A DNA stretch of 64,000 bases from Aliagarivorans marinus DSM 23064 (GCF_000429485.1 NZ_KE386907.1:195096-259095), one strand, 5' to 3'; counted from the stretch's first letter, positions 20,964 to 30,274 are shown. A program made the numbers and translations. Notes: generated from the sequence alone by a model not told the origin.

Positions 20964-22097
20964 ATGTACGCGTTAGTAAATTGTCGCATCTTTGACGGTC
21001 AGCAACTGTTCGACCAGCACGCCGTTATTATCGAAGGTCTAAGGGTTAACGCCCTCCTCCCCTTGAGCGAGATTAACCAAGATATCCAACAGATTGATCT
21101 CCATGGTATGACCCTGTGCCCAGGCTTTATCGACCTCCAGCTAAACGGTTGCGGCGGTGTGATGCTAAACGATGAATTCTCGCATGCCACCTTAGCGCAC
21201 ATGCATCAAACCAACCTGCGCAGTGGTACCACATCGTTTCTTCCCACGCTGATCACCACCAACGACGAGATGATGCTGCAAGCGCTTGAAGTGATGGGCA
21301 ATCTACCAGCACATAGCCAAACCTTGGGTTTACATCTCGAAGGCCCCTACCTTAGTCATGAAAAGCACGGTATCCACTCAACCCAATTGATCCGCTCACT
21401 CGACAAGCCCGCTATCGACACCTTGCTAGCTCACGCCGGTGTGATTACCAAGATAACCCTGGCCCCGGAGTCGACTACCCCAGAGCAGGTAGCCTTGCTA
21501 AGTGATGCTGGCATTCTGGTTGCGCTCGGCCATAGCAACTGTAGTTATCAGCAGGCCAGCGAGTTTATCGCTGCCGGAGCGCGCTTTGCGACCCACCTGT
21601 TCAATGCGATGAGTAGCTTAACTGGTCGCGATCCCGGTTTGGTGGGCGCGGTGTACGACCATCAATTGGCCTGTGGGATCATCGCCGATGGGCTGCATGT
21701 GGCCGATGCCAATATCCGTGTCAGCCACCGCTTGCTCGGCGACAAGCTCTGCTTGGTCAGTGATGCCACCGCCGCGGCAGGTGCGGATATCGACAGCTTT
21801 GATTTTGTTGGCACCACTATCTTTGTTGAGCAAGGGCGCTGCGTTTCCAAAGATGGCACCTTAGGCGGTAGCTCCTTAACGATGATCGACGCGGTAAAAC
21901 ACTGTGTAGAACAGGTAGGTCTGCCGCTTGTCGATACGCTACAGATGGCGTCGCTCAACCCGGCCAAAGCCATTGGACAAGATTCACGATTAGGTAAAAT
22001 CAAGGCCGGTTACTGTGCTAATCTCACTGCTTTTGATAGTCGCTACAAGGTTGGGCTGACTATCTCTGATGGGCAGATACACCGCTTCGACACCTAA
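20964..22097 (+). CDS. nagA: N-acetylglucosamine-6-phosphate deacetylase
   Basis: Removes the acetyl group from GlcNAc-6-P. The amidohydrolase fold has the entry motif PGFIDLQLNGCGG, the metal ligand Glu in HLEGPYLS, metal His residues in LGHSNCSYQ and ATHLFNAMS, and the catalytic Asp in LVSDATAAAG. 377 aa is normal. It lies 9 bases after nagB and its end overlaps the longest nagC frame. Confidence 0.96.
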   Translation: MYALVNCRIFDGQQLFDQHAVIIEGLRVNALLPLSEINQDIQQIDLHGMTLCPGFIDLQLNGCGGVMLNDEFSHATLAHMHQTNLRSGTTSFLPTLITTNDEMMLQALEVMGNLPAHSQTLGLHLEGPYLSHEKHGIHSTQLIRSLDKPAIDTLLAHAGVITKITLAPESTTPEQVALLSDAGILVALGHSNCSYQQASEFIAAGARFATHLFNAMSSLTGRDPGLVGAVYDHQLACGIIADGLHVADANIRVSHRLLGDKLCLVSDATAAAGADIDSFDFVGTTIFVEQGRCVSKDGTLGGSSLTMIDAVKHCVEQVGLPLVDTLQMASLNPAKAIGQDSRLGKIKAGYCANLTAFDSRYKVGLTISDGQIHRFDT

Positions 22098-23334
22098 ACA
22101 GCAGCCACGGACCACTCTATTGAAAAAGCAAATCGTCAACGTCGATCACGTCAAACAAGTTAACTCGGCCACCGTCTATCGCATCATCGACCAACAGGGG
22201 CCGATATCGCGCATCCAGGTCGCCGAGCAAACCCAACTGGCACCCGCCAGTGTCACCAAGATCACCCGCCAGCTGCTGGCGAAAAAGCTGATCAAGGAAG
22301 TCGCTCAGCAGGCCTCAACCGGCGGGCGACGTGCTATCTCGTTGATGGTGGAAGAGCAGGCCTTTCACTTTGTCTCGCTTAAGTTAGGCCGTGGCTGTGC
22401 CGACATCGGCCTGTTTACCCTTGGCGGTAGTTTAGCGGCCAGCGAGCACGTAGCGTTTGATGCCTTAGATGACGAGGCGGTTGCCGACGAGCTTACCCGG
22501 CTGCTCAAACGCTTTATTCAATCCCATGCGAAGTCTTTACAGTTGATTGCTATCGCGGTGACCTTGTCTGGCTTGGTCAATCCCGGTGAAGGCTTGGTGG
22601 TGTATACACCCCATTATCGCCTGCGTAACTACCCGCTAGCGCAACGCCTGCAAAACGTGTTCTCGCTACCGGTCTATCTGGGCAACGATACCCGCGCTGC
22701 CGCCCTTGCAGAGCATTACTATGGCGCTACCAAAGATAGCCTCGACTCGGTGCTTATTTCGGTTCATGGCGGCACCAGCGCCGGTATCATCATTAACGGC
22801 GAAGTGTTTATGAGCCAGCATCGCGATGTGGGCGAGATTGGTCATATCCAGATTGACCCATTCGGTAAGAAGTGCCATTGCGGCAATATCGGCTGCCTGG
22901 AAACACTGGTCTCTAACCCGGCTATCATCGAACAGGTTGAGACCATGCTGACCCAAGGCAGCCCTAGTAGTTTGTCAGTGGATGAGCTCAGTATCGAGTC
23001 CATCTGTGATGCTGCGAATGAGGGCGACTTGGTCGCCAGGCAGGTGCTGGTACGCACCGGTCAGATGCTGGGTCGCGCCATCGCCATCATGATCAACCTG
23101 TTTCATCCGCAAAAGGTGGTACTTACCGGCGAGTTGATGCGCGCTAAAGAGATTGTGTTAGATGCGATTAACCAATGCGTCGAACATCAAGCATTAGCAT
23201 CGTTTCGCGATAACCTGCCCATCGTTCAAGCAGAGGTAGTAGACCAACCGGCTTGGGGTGGCGTAGCGCTAGTGAAGCGCGCGTTGCTCAATGGCGAGTT
23301 ACTTCAAACGCTGCTTAACAGTGACGACGAATAA
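22069..23334 (+). CDS. nagC: Nag operon repressor NagC (ROK family)
   Basis: Transcription factor that represses nag genes and is released by GlcNAc-6-P. An N-terminal winged helix (VNSATVYRIIDQQGPISRIQ, then LAPASVTKITRQLL) is followed by a ROK sugar-kinase-like domain with the zinc motif CHCGNIGCLE and ligand-binding region HRDVGEIGHIQ. The start is uncertain: ATG at 22069 overlaps nagA by 29 bases and gives 421 aa; a TTG at 22120 gives 404 aa, closer to the 406 of E. coli. Neither has a strong ribosome site. Confidence 0.92.
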   Translation: MGRYTASTPKQQPRTTLLKKQIVNVDHVKQVNSATVYRIIDQQGPISRIQVAEQTQLAPASVTKITRQLLAKKLIKEVAQQASTGGRRAISLMVEEQAFHFVSLKLGRGCADIGLFTLGGSLAASEHVAFDALDDEAVADELTRLLKRFIQSHAKSLQLIAIAVTLSGLVNPGEGLVVYTPHYRLRNYPLAQRLQNVFSLPVYLGNDTRAAALAEHYYGATKDSLDSVLISVHGGTSAGIIINGEVFMSQHRDVGEIGHIQIDPFGKKCHCGNIGCLETLVSNPAIIEQVETMLTQGSPSSLSVDELSIESICDAANEGDLVARQVLVRTGQMLGRAIAIMINLFHPQKVVLTGELMRAKEIVLDAINQCVEHQALASFRDNLPIVQAEVVDQPAWGGVALVKRALLNGELLQTLLNSDDE

Positions 23335-23338
23335 CTCG

Positions 23339-24211
23339 CTACTGAATGTCCGGCACAGCCCGCCAGTCTGCCACTCTGGGGTTAAGCACCCCGGCAGCTT
23401 CCAACGCTTTGTGTAAACTGCCGCGCTGCTGTAGCTCTGTCATTCCCCGATCGAGGGCGTCACTGACCACCTCAGACAACGGATGATTTTTAGACACCAT
23501 GAAGTGACGGCTTTGCTGGAAATTCACTCGCCAATCACTGATTGGTAGAAAACGACCATTGGGATGGTCAATGGCGAGCTGCTGATTATCTGGAAACTCG
23601 AAAAAGGCGAAATCTGCCCGACCACGCTTGACCATGGTCAGTATTGCATCGGCACGGTTTGCGAATTGAATGTTGCTGAAGCCATGTGCTTCTAGAACCT
23701 CGATATCGTTGTACCAGGTCTTCTCCACCAGCACACTCGCCTCTCGGATGTCAGCTAATGACCAAGTTCGTTCTAGCAGTGGCGAGTCTTCGTGCACAAA
23801 GAACCCCTTGGTGAACTCGTCCTTGCTCACTACCGGCAGCGAACGATTGACTGTGTTATCGAACTCGCTGATCCACATATCAGAGGCCAGCAGCAACACA
23901 CTACCAGACTTCACCATACGGATATTACGCGCAGGCGTGGTGGAGGCGACAAAGTCGAACTCAAAATCCAACCCTCCCAGCGTTAATGCCTGCTTCAGCA
24001 ACAGCAGCGAAATTGACGGGCGAAACGAGTAGCTACTGCGGTAATCGCTAATCGTCATGGGATCGCCACCTTTCTCCTCAACCAACTGCAAGTAGGATTG
24101 ATAAACGATGGGATCGCCAATAATGCTGATCTGAAGCGGATGTTGTTCGGCAAATACGCTGGTTTGAAATAGTAGGACCAAGGCGATCCAGAGACTTTTT
24201 TTCACGCGCAA
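23339..24211 (-). CDS. Periplasmic solute-binding-like protein
   Basis: Residues 1-21 are a signal peptide (ends SVFA). The mature part (about 269 aa) has the layout of a family 3 amino-acid-type solute-binding protein: two alpha/beta lobes with ...RNIRMVKSG, ...FFVHEDSPLLERTWSLADIR and ...MVKRGRADFAFFEFPDNQ. There is no transporter gene next to it, so it may be a stand-alone binding protein or a sensory/quinoprotein-associated relative. It is convergent with nagC, with only 4 bases between. Confidence 0.7.
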   Translation of the reverse strand: MRVKKSLWIALVLLFQTSVFAEQHPLQISIIGDPIVYQSYLQLVEEKGGDPMTISDYRSSYSFRPSISLLLLKQALTLGGLDFEFDFVASTTPARNIRMVKSGSVLLLASDMWISEFDNTVNRSLPVVSKDEFTKGFFVHEDSPLLERTWSLADIREASVLVEKTWYNDIEVLEAHGFSNIQFANRADAILTMVKRGRADFAFFEFPDNQQLAIDHPNGRFLPISDWRVNFQQSRHFMVSKNHPLSEVVSDALDRGMTELQQRGSLHKALEAAGVLNPRVADWRAVPDIQ

Positions 24212-24340
24212 CCTGTTAATGAGTTGGGATAACTTACTAATGCTATTGATAATTTATTGCTTAACCACAGAGGTTTGGTGGCTATTATTGAAAGCTAGAC
24301 TTTAGTTTGCAGAGCGTCCAATCCTCGCCTCACAATCCAT

Positions 24341-24370
24341 AAAAAAAGCACGCCGAAGCGTGCTTTTTTA
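24341..24370 (-). terminator. intrinsic terminator of the symporter operon
   Basis: On the minus strand GCACGC, loop TTCG, GCGTGC, then TTTTTTT. The UUCG loop and the U-run are textbook. It lies just after the symporter stop (24387) and A/T runs also let it act on the plus strand. Confidence 0.92.
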
Positions 24371-24386
24371 GTCAACTTGCGACTAA

Positions 24387-26093
24387 TTAGTGATCGTGAG
24401 CATCACCGGCCCCTTTCGGGAAGCGAATACTTTCGACCAAGTCTTGTACATCTTGTGGCACTTCTGCGGTCACTTTATTCACCGCGATAGAAACCACGAA
24501 GTTCACCAGCATACCCAAGGTACCAATGCCCTCTGGAGAGATACCAAACCACCAGTTTGCAGGCACGTTGGCCGCGGGGTTAATGAACTTGAAGTAGATA
24601 ATGTAGGCTGAGGTAAACAGGATACCCGCCAACATACCGGCAATCGCGCCTTCTTTGTTCATCTTCTTATAGAAGATCCCAAGGATAATCGCCGGGAAGA
24701 AACTCGATGCCGCTAAGCCGAAGGCAAACGCCACCACCTGTGCCACAAAGCCAGGCGGGTTAATCCCCAGATAGCCGGCACAGATTACTGCGAGGACTGC
24801 CGCACAGCGCGCAGCCAGTAGCTCTTGCTTGTCGGTCATATCCGGTTTAAACCCTTTTTTGAGTAAGTCGTGGGATATCGATGTGGATATCACCAACAAC
24901 AAGCCCGCTGCCGTGGACAACGCTGCCGCCAAGCCCCCCGCGGCCAGTAGTGCCACAACCCAGTTAGGCAATTGCGCCAGCTCTGGAGAGGCCAGTACGA
25001 TAATGTCGCGGTTAATCGACATCTCGTTGCGGTCATCGCCCGAGTAGAACATACGGCCATCGCCATTCTTATCTTCCCACTTAACCAGGCCAGTTTTGCT
25101 CCAGTTGTCGATCCACCCCGGAGCCTGCTCCGCCGGTACACCTTTCATCTCAGGGCCGTTGATCGACTCGATCATGTTGACGCGAGCAAAGGCTGCTACC
25201 GCTGGTGCAGTGGTGTACAGGATTGCAATGAAGATCAGTGCGTAACCTGCAGAGATACGCGCATCTTTAACCCGAGGTACAGTGAAGAAGCGAATAATCA
25301 CGTGAGGCAGACCCGCAGTACCGACCATCAGCGCTGCACAAATAAAGAACACGTCGACCGTGGACTTGGAGCCGTCCGTATACTGATTAAACCCGAGCTC
25401 TTGGGAAAGACCATCGACCTTATCCAGCAGATACATCCCCGAGCCATCGGTGACGGTGCTACCAAAGCCTATTTGCGGGAATACATTACCGGTTACCGCC
25501 AGCGAGGTGAAAATCGCCGGTACCAAGAACGCGAAAATCAGTACGCAGTACTGCGCCACTTGGGTGTAGGTAATCCCCTTCATACCGCCCATCACCGCGT
25601 AGAAGAACACGATGGCCATACCGATGATTACGCCGAGGTTAATGTCGACCTCCAGGAAGCGCGAGAACACCACGCCTACCCCACGCATCTGTCCCGCAAC
25701 ATAGGTAAAGGAGACAAAGATTGCGCAGAATACCGCCACCATACGCGCGGTCTGAGAGTAGTAACGATCGCCGATAAAGTCTGGCACGGTAAACTTACCA
25801 AACTTACGCAGATAAGGAGCCAGACATAGCGCCAACAGCACATAGCCACCAGTCCAACCCATCAAGTACACACCGCCGTCGTAACCAATAAAGGAGATAA
25901 TCCCCGCCATGGAGATAAAGGATGCTGCCGACATCCAGTCAGCGGCGGTTGCCATACCGTTGGCAACCGGGTGTACGCCTTTACCAGCAACATAAAACTC
26001 GCCGGTAGATGCAGCGCGGGCCCAAATAGCAATACCGATGTAGAGCGAGAAGCTCAAGCCAACCAGTATGAAAGTCCAAGTTTGAATATCCAT
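24387..26093 (-). CDS. Sodium:solute symporter (acetate permease ActP-like, VC_2705 type)
   Basis: Inner-membrane sodium-coupled carrier of the SSS family, about 13-14 helices, 568 aa. The sodium-binding family patterns are visible (ATAADWMSAASFISMAGIISFIGYDG near the N-terminus, GMKGITYTQVAQY, LAAALSTAAGLLLVISTSISHDLL). A hydrophilic loop at about 320-375 (MKGVPAEQAPGWID..DKNGDGRMFYSGDDRN) is typical of this subfamily. It is paired with the small DUF4212 gene just upstream, the usual sign of the VC_2705 symporters. Substrate is probably acetate or a short monocarboxylate; inferred only. Confidence 0.85.
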   Translation of the reverse strand: MDIQTWTFILVGLSFSLYIGIAIWARAASTGEFYVAGKGVHPVANGMATAADWMSAASFISMAGIISFIGYDGGVYLMGWTGGYVLLALCLAPYLRKFGKFTVPDFIGDRYYSQTARMVAVFCAIFVSFTYVAGQMRGVGVVFSRFLEVDINLGVIIGMAIVFFYAVMGGMKGITYTQVAQYCVLIFAFLVPAIFTSLAVTGNVFPQIGFGSTVTDGSGMYLLDKVDGLSQELGFNQYTDGSKSTVDVFFICAALMVGTAGLPHVIIRFFTVPRVKDARISAGYALIFIAILYTTAPAVAAFARVNMIESINGPEMKGVPAEQAPGWIDNWSKTGLVKWEDKNGDGRMFYSGDDRNEMSINRDIIVLASPELAQLPNWVVALLAAGGLAAALSTAAGLLLVISTSISHDLLKKGFKPDMTDKQELLAARCAAVLAVICAGYLGINPPGFVAQVVAFAFGLAASSFFPAIILGIFYKKMNKEGAIAGMLAGILFTSAYIIYFKFINPAANVPANWWFGISPEGIGTLGMLVNFVVSIAVNKVTAEVPQDVQDLVESIRFPKGAGDAHDH

Positions 26094-26105
26094 TTCGTAT
26101 CCTGC

Positions 26106-26372
26106 CTACTCTTCTTCTACGCCGTACTTTTTGTCGAGCGCGTTCATTTTCGCTACATAAACAAAAATCAATGCCACGAACACATAAATCGCCCCTTGCT
26201 GAGCGAACCAGAAGCCGAGCTTGAAGCCGCCCAAGCGTATAGCGTTCAGCTGATCAACCAGCAAAATCCCGCAGACATACGAGACGACAAACCATATGGC
26301 CAGCAGTGAGCCCATAATGGTGAGATTTTCTTTCCAGTAGGCTCTCGCCATTTCATCAGATTGAAATGCCAT
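26106..26372 (-). CDS. DUF4212 symporter small subunit
   Basis: Small inner-membrane partner of the sodium:solute symporter. 88 aa, starting MAFQSDEMARAYWKEN; two helices at about 18-38 and 54-76, ends with KYGVEEE. The ATG at 26372 is preferred to a longer frame from 26459 because AAGGAGAAGG lies just ahead and the N-terminus then matches the family. It is 12 bases from the symporter start. Confidence 0.88.
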   Translation of the reverse strand: MAFQSDEMARAYWKENLTIMGSLLAIWFVVSYVCGILLVDQLNAIRLGGFKLGFWFAQQGAIYVFVALIFVYVAKMNALDKKYGVEEE

Positions 26373-26401
26373 TTCATCCTTCTCCTTGTTAGCTGAAAGG
26401 C

Positions 26402-26428
26402 TATTAACCCACCGCTCAATGGTTAATA
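26402..26428. repeat. inverted repeat upstream of the symporter operon
   Basis: TATTAACC (26402-26409) and GGTTAATA (26421-26428), 8-bp perfect arms, 11-base spacer, 30 bases ahead of the DUF4212 start. It could be an operator or a leader hairpin. No regulator can be named. Confidence 0.5.
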
Positions 26429-26521
26429 ATTTGTTACAGCAAAAAGGTAAGCTGCGCACTGTCGTTTGAAACTTAGACTTTGGTATAGCGGCTACTGGAC
26501 GATTTGAGTTGGCTCACAGAA

Positions 26522-26598
26522 CCAAGGGCTTTTTGGCCATTTCCACCGCAGAATTGCCACTAAAGTCTGACACCCGGTGCATGGCCAAAAGCTCTTGG
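26522..26598. repeat. long imperfect hairpin of about 77 bases
   Basis: CCAAGGGC..TTTTTGGCCAT (26522-26540) pairs with ATGGCCAAAAGCTCTTGG (26581-26598) as 18 pairs with one bulged T and one pair that is a G-U wobble on the plus strand but a mismatch on the minus strand. Inside, CACCG (26544-26548) pairs with CGGTG (26575-26579) and CAGA with TCTG. There is no T-run next to it. The strand bias of the wobble hints that it functions as a plus-strand RNA; otherwise a palindromic DNA element or decayed repeat. Confidence 0.6.
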
Positions 26599-26624
26599 AG
26601 TTACGGGATTTTTTCGAGTTGGGC

Positions 26625-26739
26625 AAAAAAAAGGCTTTTGCAATGCAAAAGCCTAAAGGAAACGTGCTTGTGAAACCTTCAACACTACTCCCCTCTGATG
26701 TAGTGTTCGCCGACCAAAGCAAGAAGGTTTGAAGCTACA
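26625..26739 (-). ncRNA. candidate small RNA or attenuated leader
   Basis: On the minus strand a promoter-like pair TTGCAA (26773-26768) and TAATTT (26751-26746), 16 bases apart, is followed by about 115 bases ending in a strong terminator: AGGCTTTTGC (26654-26645), loop ATT, GCAAAAGCCT (26641-26632), then TTTTTTT (26631-26625). Between them AAACCTTC (26730-26723) pairs with GAAGGTTT (26680-26673) and AACACTAC (26707-26700) with GTAGTGTT (26688-26681), leaving two single-stranded patches, 26722-26708 and the loop 26699-26689. No open reading frame fits. It is either a free sRNA or a leader terminated before the symporter operon. Not matched to a known family. Confidence 0.55.
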
Positions 26740-26890
26740 TGTCTAAAATTATCACTCAAATCTTCAATTGCAACCTTTTATTTACATCACGATCACATTT
26801 ACAGCAAGCATTTTGCTGTCTAATCAATAAGGCATGAGGATTGTTTTACGGCGTGATGAATCCAGTTTTCCACAAAAACCGTAAACAACA

Positions 26891-26920
26891 GTAATTACCG
26901 CAATTGCTACAGTAAGTTAC
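26891..26920. promoter_or_regulatory. two palindromes 21 bp apart ahead of prkA
   Basis: GTAATTAC (26891-26898) and GTAAGTTAC (26912-26920) both lie in the longer direct repeat ACAGTAA(G)TTAC, starts 21 bases apart, that is two helical turns. They are about 140-170 bases before the prkA start. A dimeric regulator could bind both on one face. Identity unknown. Confidence 0.4.
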
Positions 26921-27057
26921 TCGTCTGAAAATAAAAATTTCTTAATTTTTAGAACGTTATTTTTACCGTGGTATAGACTTATTTTTGAGCCCTTTGAAAT
27001 TTTTGTCGCCAACTCACGATCTAAATGTGGGTAAAGTAGTCTTAGGAGGCCTTGGCA

Positions 27058-28980
27058 ATGAGTATTTTCGACCATTATCAAAAGCGCTATGAACTGGCCC
27101 AAGAAGAAGAACTTTCGCTAGAGCAATTTTTACAACTTTGTAAAGAAGACCCCGCAACCTATGCAAGCCCTGCCGAACGCCTGTTAATGGCAATCGGTGA
27201 ACCCGAAACCATAGACACCTCCAAAGACCCCAGATTAAGTAGACTCTTTTCGAACCGTGTGATTTCTCGTTATCCGGCCTTCGCCGACTTCTACGGTATG
27301 GAAGACAGCATCGAACAGATTGTCTCCTACTTAAAACACTCCTCCCAAGGTTTGGAAGAGAAGAAGCAAATCCTGTATCTACTCGGCCCTGTGGGCGGTG
27401 GTAAATCGTCGTTAGCCGAGAAGTTAAAGGCTTTGATGCAGCAAGTACCTATTTATAAGCTAAAAGACTCGCCGGTCAACGACCACCCTTTCTGCTTGTT
27501 CGACCCCAATGAAGACGGCAAGATTCTGGAACAGGAGTACGGGATTAACCCACGTCACCTGAGACCGATAATGTCGCCTTGGGCGGCTAAACGTTTGACT
27601 GAGTTCGGTGGCGACATCAGCAAGTTTAAAGTAGTTAAGTGCCACCCCTCTATTCTTCATCAAGTGGGTATCGCTAAAACTGAGCCCGGCGATGAAAACA
27701 ACCAAGACATCTCCTCGCTGGTGGGCAAGGTCGATATCCGCAAACTGGAACATTTCGCGCAGAACGATCCCGATGCCTACAGCTACTCCGGTGCACTGTG
27801 CCGCGCAAACCAAGGTTTAATGGAGTTTGTGGAGATGTTTAAGGCCCCCATCAAGGTGCTACACCCACTACTTACCGCCACCCAAGAAGGCAACTTCAAC
27901 GGCACTGAAGGCCTGAGCGCGATACCGTTTGATGGCATTATCTTGGCGCACTCCAACGAGTCGGAATGGCAGAGCTTTAGAAACAACAAAAACAATGAGG
28001 CCTTCCTCGATCGGGTATACATCGTGAAGGTGCCTTACTGTCTGCGCGTCAATGAAGAAGTAAACATCTATCAAAAGCTGCTAGACAACAGCGAGCTGAA
28101 CACCGCCAAATGCGCACCTTCTACCCTAGAGCTGCTGGCTCAATTTTCAGTGTTATCACGCCTGAAAGATCCGGAGAACTCCAGCGTGTACTCGAAGATG
28201 CGGGTCTACGACGGTGAAACCCTTAAAGACACCGATCCAAAAGCAAAATCCTATCAAGAGTACCGCGACTACGCCGGTGTCGATGAGGGGATGGAAGGGT
28301 TATCCACCCGCTTTGCCTTTAAGATCCTATCGCGCGTGTTCAACTTCGATACCACCGAGGTGGCCGCCAACCCGGTTCACTTATTCTATGTGCTAGAGCA
28401 GCAAGTGGAGCGTGAGCAGTTCCCGCAAGAGATGGCTGACCGTTATCTTGAGCACCTCAAAGGTTATTTGATTCCTAAGTACGTCGACTTCATCGGCAAA
28501 GAGATCCAGACCGCCTATCTCGAGTCTTACTCTGAGTACGGTCAGAACATCTTTGACCGCTACGTCACCTACGCCGACTTCTGGATCCAAGACCAAGAGT
28601 ATCGCGACCCCGATACTGGCCAGTTGTTCGACCGAGCTGCCTTGAACGCAGAACTGGAGAAGATTGAGAAGCCAGCGGGTATCAGCAACCCGAAAGACTT
28701 CCGCAACGAGATCGTTAACTTCGTACTTCGGGCGAAAGCCAGTAACTCAGGCTCAAATCCAAACTGGACCAGCTACGAGAAACTGCGCACCGTTATCGAG
28801 AAGAAAATGTTCTCCAACACCGAAGATCTGCTGCCGGTTATCTCGTTCAACACCAAGACCTCGGCGGATGATCAGAAGAAACACGACGACTTTGTCGCGC
28901 GTATGATGGAGAAAGGCTACACCCGTAAACAAGTCAGGCTACTGGCTGAGTGGTACCTGCGCGTACGGAAATCCTCGTAG
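27058..28980 (+). CDS. yeaG: PrkA-type serine protein kinase (YeaG)
   Basis: Stress- and starvation-related kinase; E. coli YeaG (640 aa) has the same N-terminus pattern (xIFDHYxxRYE..). An AAA+-like part has Walker A GPVGGGKSSLAEKL (about 108-121); the C-terminal kinase part (about 420-640) follows. AGGAGG lies 8 bases before ATG 27058; a TTG at 27052 is in frame but unneeded. It is the first gene of prkA-yeaH-spoVR, a set that is split in E. coli (yeaGH and ycgB). Confidence 0.96.
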   Translation: MSIFDHYQKRYELAQEEELSLEQFLQLCKEDPATYASPAERLLMAIGEPETIDTSKDPRLSRLFSNRVISRYPAFADFYGMEDSIEQIVSYLKHSSQGLEEKKQILYLLGPVGGGKSSLAEKLKALMQQVPIYKLKDSPVNDHPFCLFDPNEDGKILEQEYGINPRHLRPIMSPWAAKRLTEFGGDISKFKVVKCHPSILHQVGIAKTEPGDENNQDISSLVGKVDIRKLEHFAQNDPDAYSYSGALCRANQGLMEFVEMFKAPIKVLHPLLTATQEGNFNGTEGLSAIPFDGIILAHSNESEWQSFRNNKNNEAFLDRVYIVKVPYCLRVNEEVNIYQKLLDNSELNTAKCAPSTLELLAQFSVLSRLKDPENSSVYSKMRVYDGETLKDTDPKAKSYQEYRDYAGVDEGMEGLSTRFAFKILSRVFNFDTTEVAANPVHLFYVLEQQVEREQFPQEMADRYLEHLKGYLIPKYVDFIGKEIQTAYLESYSEYGQNIFDRYVTYADFWIQDQEYRDPDTGQLFDRAALNAELEKIEKPAGISNPKDFRNEIVNFVLRAKASNSGSNPNWTSYEKLRTVIEKKMFSNTEDLLPVISFNTKTSADDQKKHDDFVARMMEKGYTRKQVRLLAEWYLRVRKSS

Positions 28981-28998
28981 CGAAGGAGGTAAAAGCCT

Positions 28999-30267
28999 AT
29001 GGCTCATTTCATCGATCGCCGTCTTAACGGCAAGAACAAAAGCGCTGTCAATCGGCAGCGCTTCTTACGGCGCTACAAAAAACAGATCAAGGAAGCGGTG
29101 TCTGATGCAGTTAATCAACGCAGCATCCAGGACCTGGAAGCCAGTGAGAATATCAGTATCCCCCAGCGGGATATCAACGAACCCTTCTTCCATCAAGGCC
29201 AGGGAGGCGACCGCCAGCGGGTGCTGCCCGGTAACGATCAGTTCACCAAGGGCGATAAAGTGGAGCGCCCACCACAAGGCCAAGGTAGCGGCAGCGGCGA
29301 TGGCGACGCCAGCGACTCCGGCGAAGGCCAAGACGAGTTCCAGTTCAATATATCGAAAGACGAGTACTTGGATATTCTGTTCGACGATTTGGAGCTGCCT
29401 AACCTGCAAGAAACCGATGTCGACCAGCTCATCGAGTACAAAACCTCTCGCGCTGGTTTTACCAATGACGGCGTACCAAGCAACATTAATATCGTGCGCA
29501 GCCTGCAATCTTCGCTGGCGCGGCGTATTGCTATGGGAGCCAGCAAGCGCTCTCGCCTGCGCGAACTAACCACTCGCTTGGAGGAAGCACGTAACGACCC
29601 GCACTGCCCTCAGCAAGATATTGTCGCCTTAGAGCAGGAGGTGGAAGAGCTTAAGAAGATGCTGGCCGCGATACCCTTCATTGACACTTTCGACCTTAAA
29701 TTCAATAACTTCGTCAAAACACCGGTGCCCAGTACTCAGGCGGTGATGTTTTGCCTGATGGACGTATCCGGCTCGATGGACCAAGCCACCAAAGATATGG
29801 CCAAACGCTTTTTCTTGTTGCTCTACCTATTCTTGACCCGCAGCTACGAGAAGATCGAAGTGGTGTTTATCCGCCATCACACTCAAGCCAAAGAGGTAGA
29901 TGAGCACGAGTTTTTCTATTCTCAGGAAACCGGCGGCACCATCGTATCAAGTGCCCTGCAACTGACTAAGGAGATCATTGAGGAGCGTTATCCTCCCAGC
30001 CAATGGAACATCTACGCCGCTCAAGCGTCCGATGGCGATAACTGGGCCGATGATTCGCCCAAATGTCGTCAGCTGCTCGATAAGCATTTGTTACCTGCTG
30101 TGCGTCACTACTCGTACATCGAAATAACTAGCCGTGCCCACCAAACGCTATGGCATGAATACGCTGAACTGTCACAGCAATATGCCAATTTCGCTATTCG
30201 CCATGTTAAGCATGCCGAAGAGATCCTGCCCACTTTCCGCGACCTGTTTGCGAAAAAAGTAGCCTGA
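28999..30267 (+). CDS. yeaH: YeaH/DUF444 family protein
   Basis: Cytoplasmic protein with a C-terminal von Willebrand A-like domain: [16 protein letters not shown] is the metal-ion adhesion (MIDAS) motif at about 253-268. The N-terminal part is basic and carries a Gly/Ser/Asp linker ([17 protein letters not shown], about 93-111). Always found with prkA; it probably works with PrkA and SpoVR, but the activity is unknown. AAGGAGG is 9 bases before ATG; gap from prkA is 18 bases. Confidence 0.94.
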   Translation: MAHFIDRRLNGKNKSAVNRQRFLRRYKKQIKEAVSDAVNQRSIQDLEASENISIPQRDINEPFFHQGQGGDRQRVLPGNDQFTKGDKVERPPQGQGSGSGDGDASDSGEGQDEFQFNISKDEYLDILFDDLELPNLQETDVDQLIEYKTSRAGFTNDGVPSNINIVRSLQSSLARRIAMGASKRSRLRELTTRLEEARNDPHCPQQDIVALEQEVEELKKMLAAIPFIDTFDLKFNNFVKTPVPSTQAVMFCLMDVSGSMDQATKDMAKRFFLLLYLFLTRSYEKIEVVFIRHHTQAKEVDEHEFFYSQETGGTIVSSALQLTKEIIEERYPPSQWNIYAAQASDGDNWADDSPKCRQLLDKHLLPAVRHYSYIEITSRAHQTLWHEYAELSQQYANFAIRHVKHAEEILPTFRDLFAKKVA

Positions 30268-30274
30268 GGTAGTT

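Noticed and set aside
24972-25829. A 285-codon plus-strand frame opposite the symporter gene
   Set aside because: Complementary shadow of a well-supported sodium symporter with complete family motifs.
26492-26722. A minus-strand frame through the candidate sRNA terminator
   Set aside because: It runs through a strong hairpin terminator and has no ribosome site.
26917-27102. A minus-strand frame overlapping the prkA start
   Set aside because: Overlaps a clear coding start with AGGAGG; A/T-rich and no domain.
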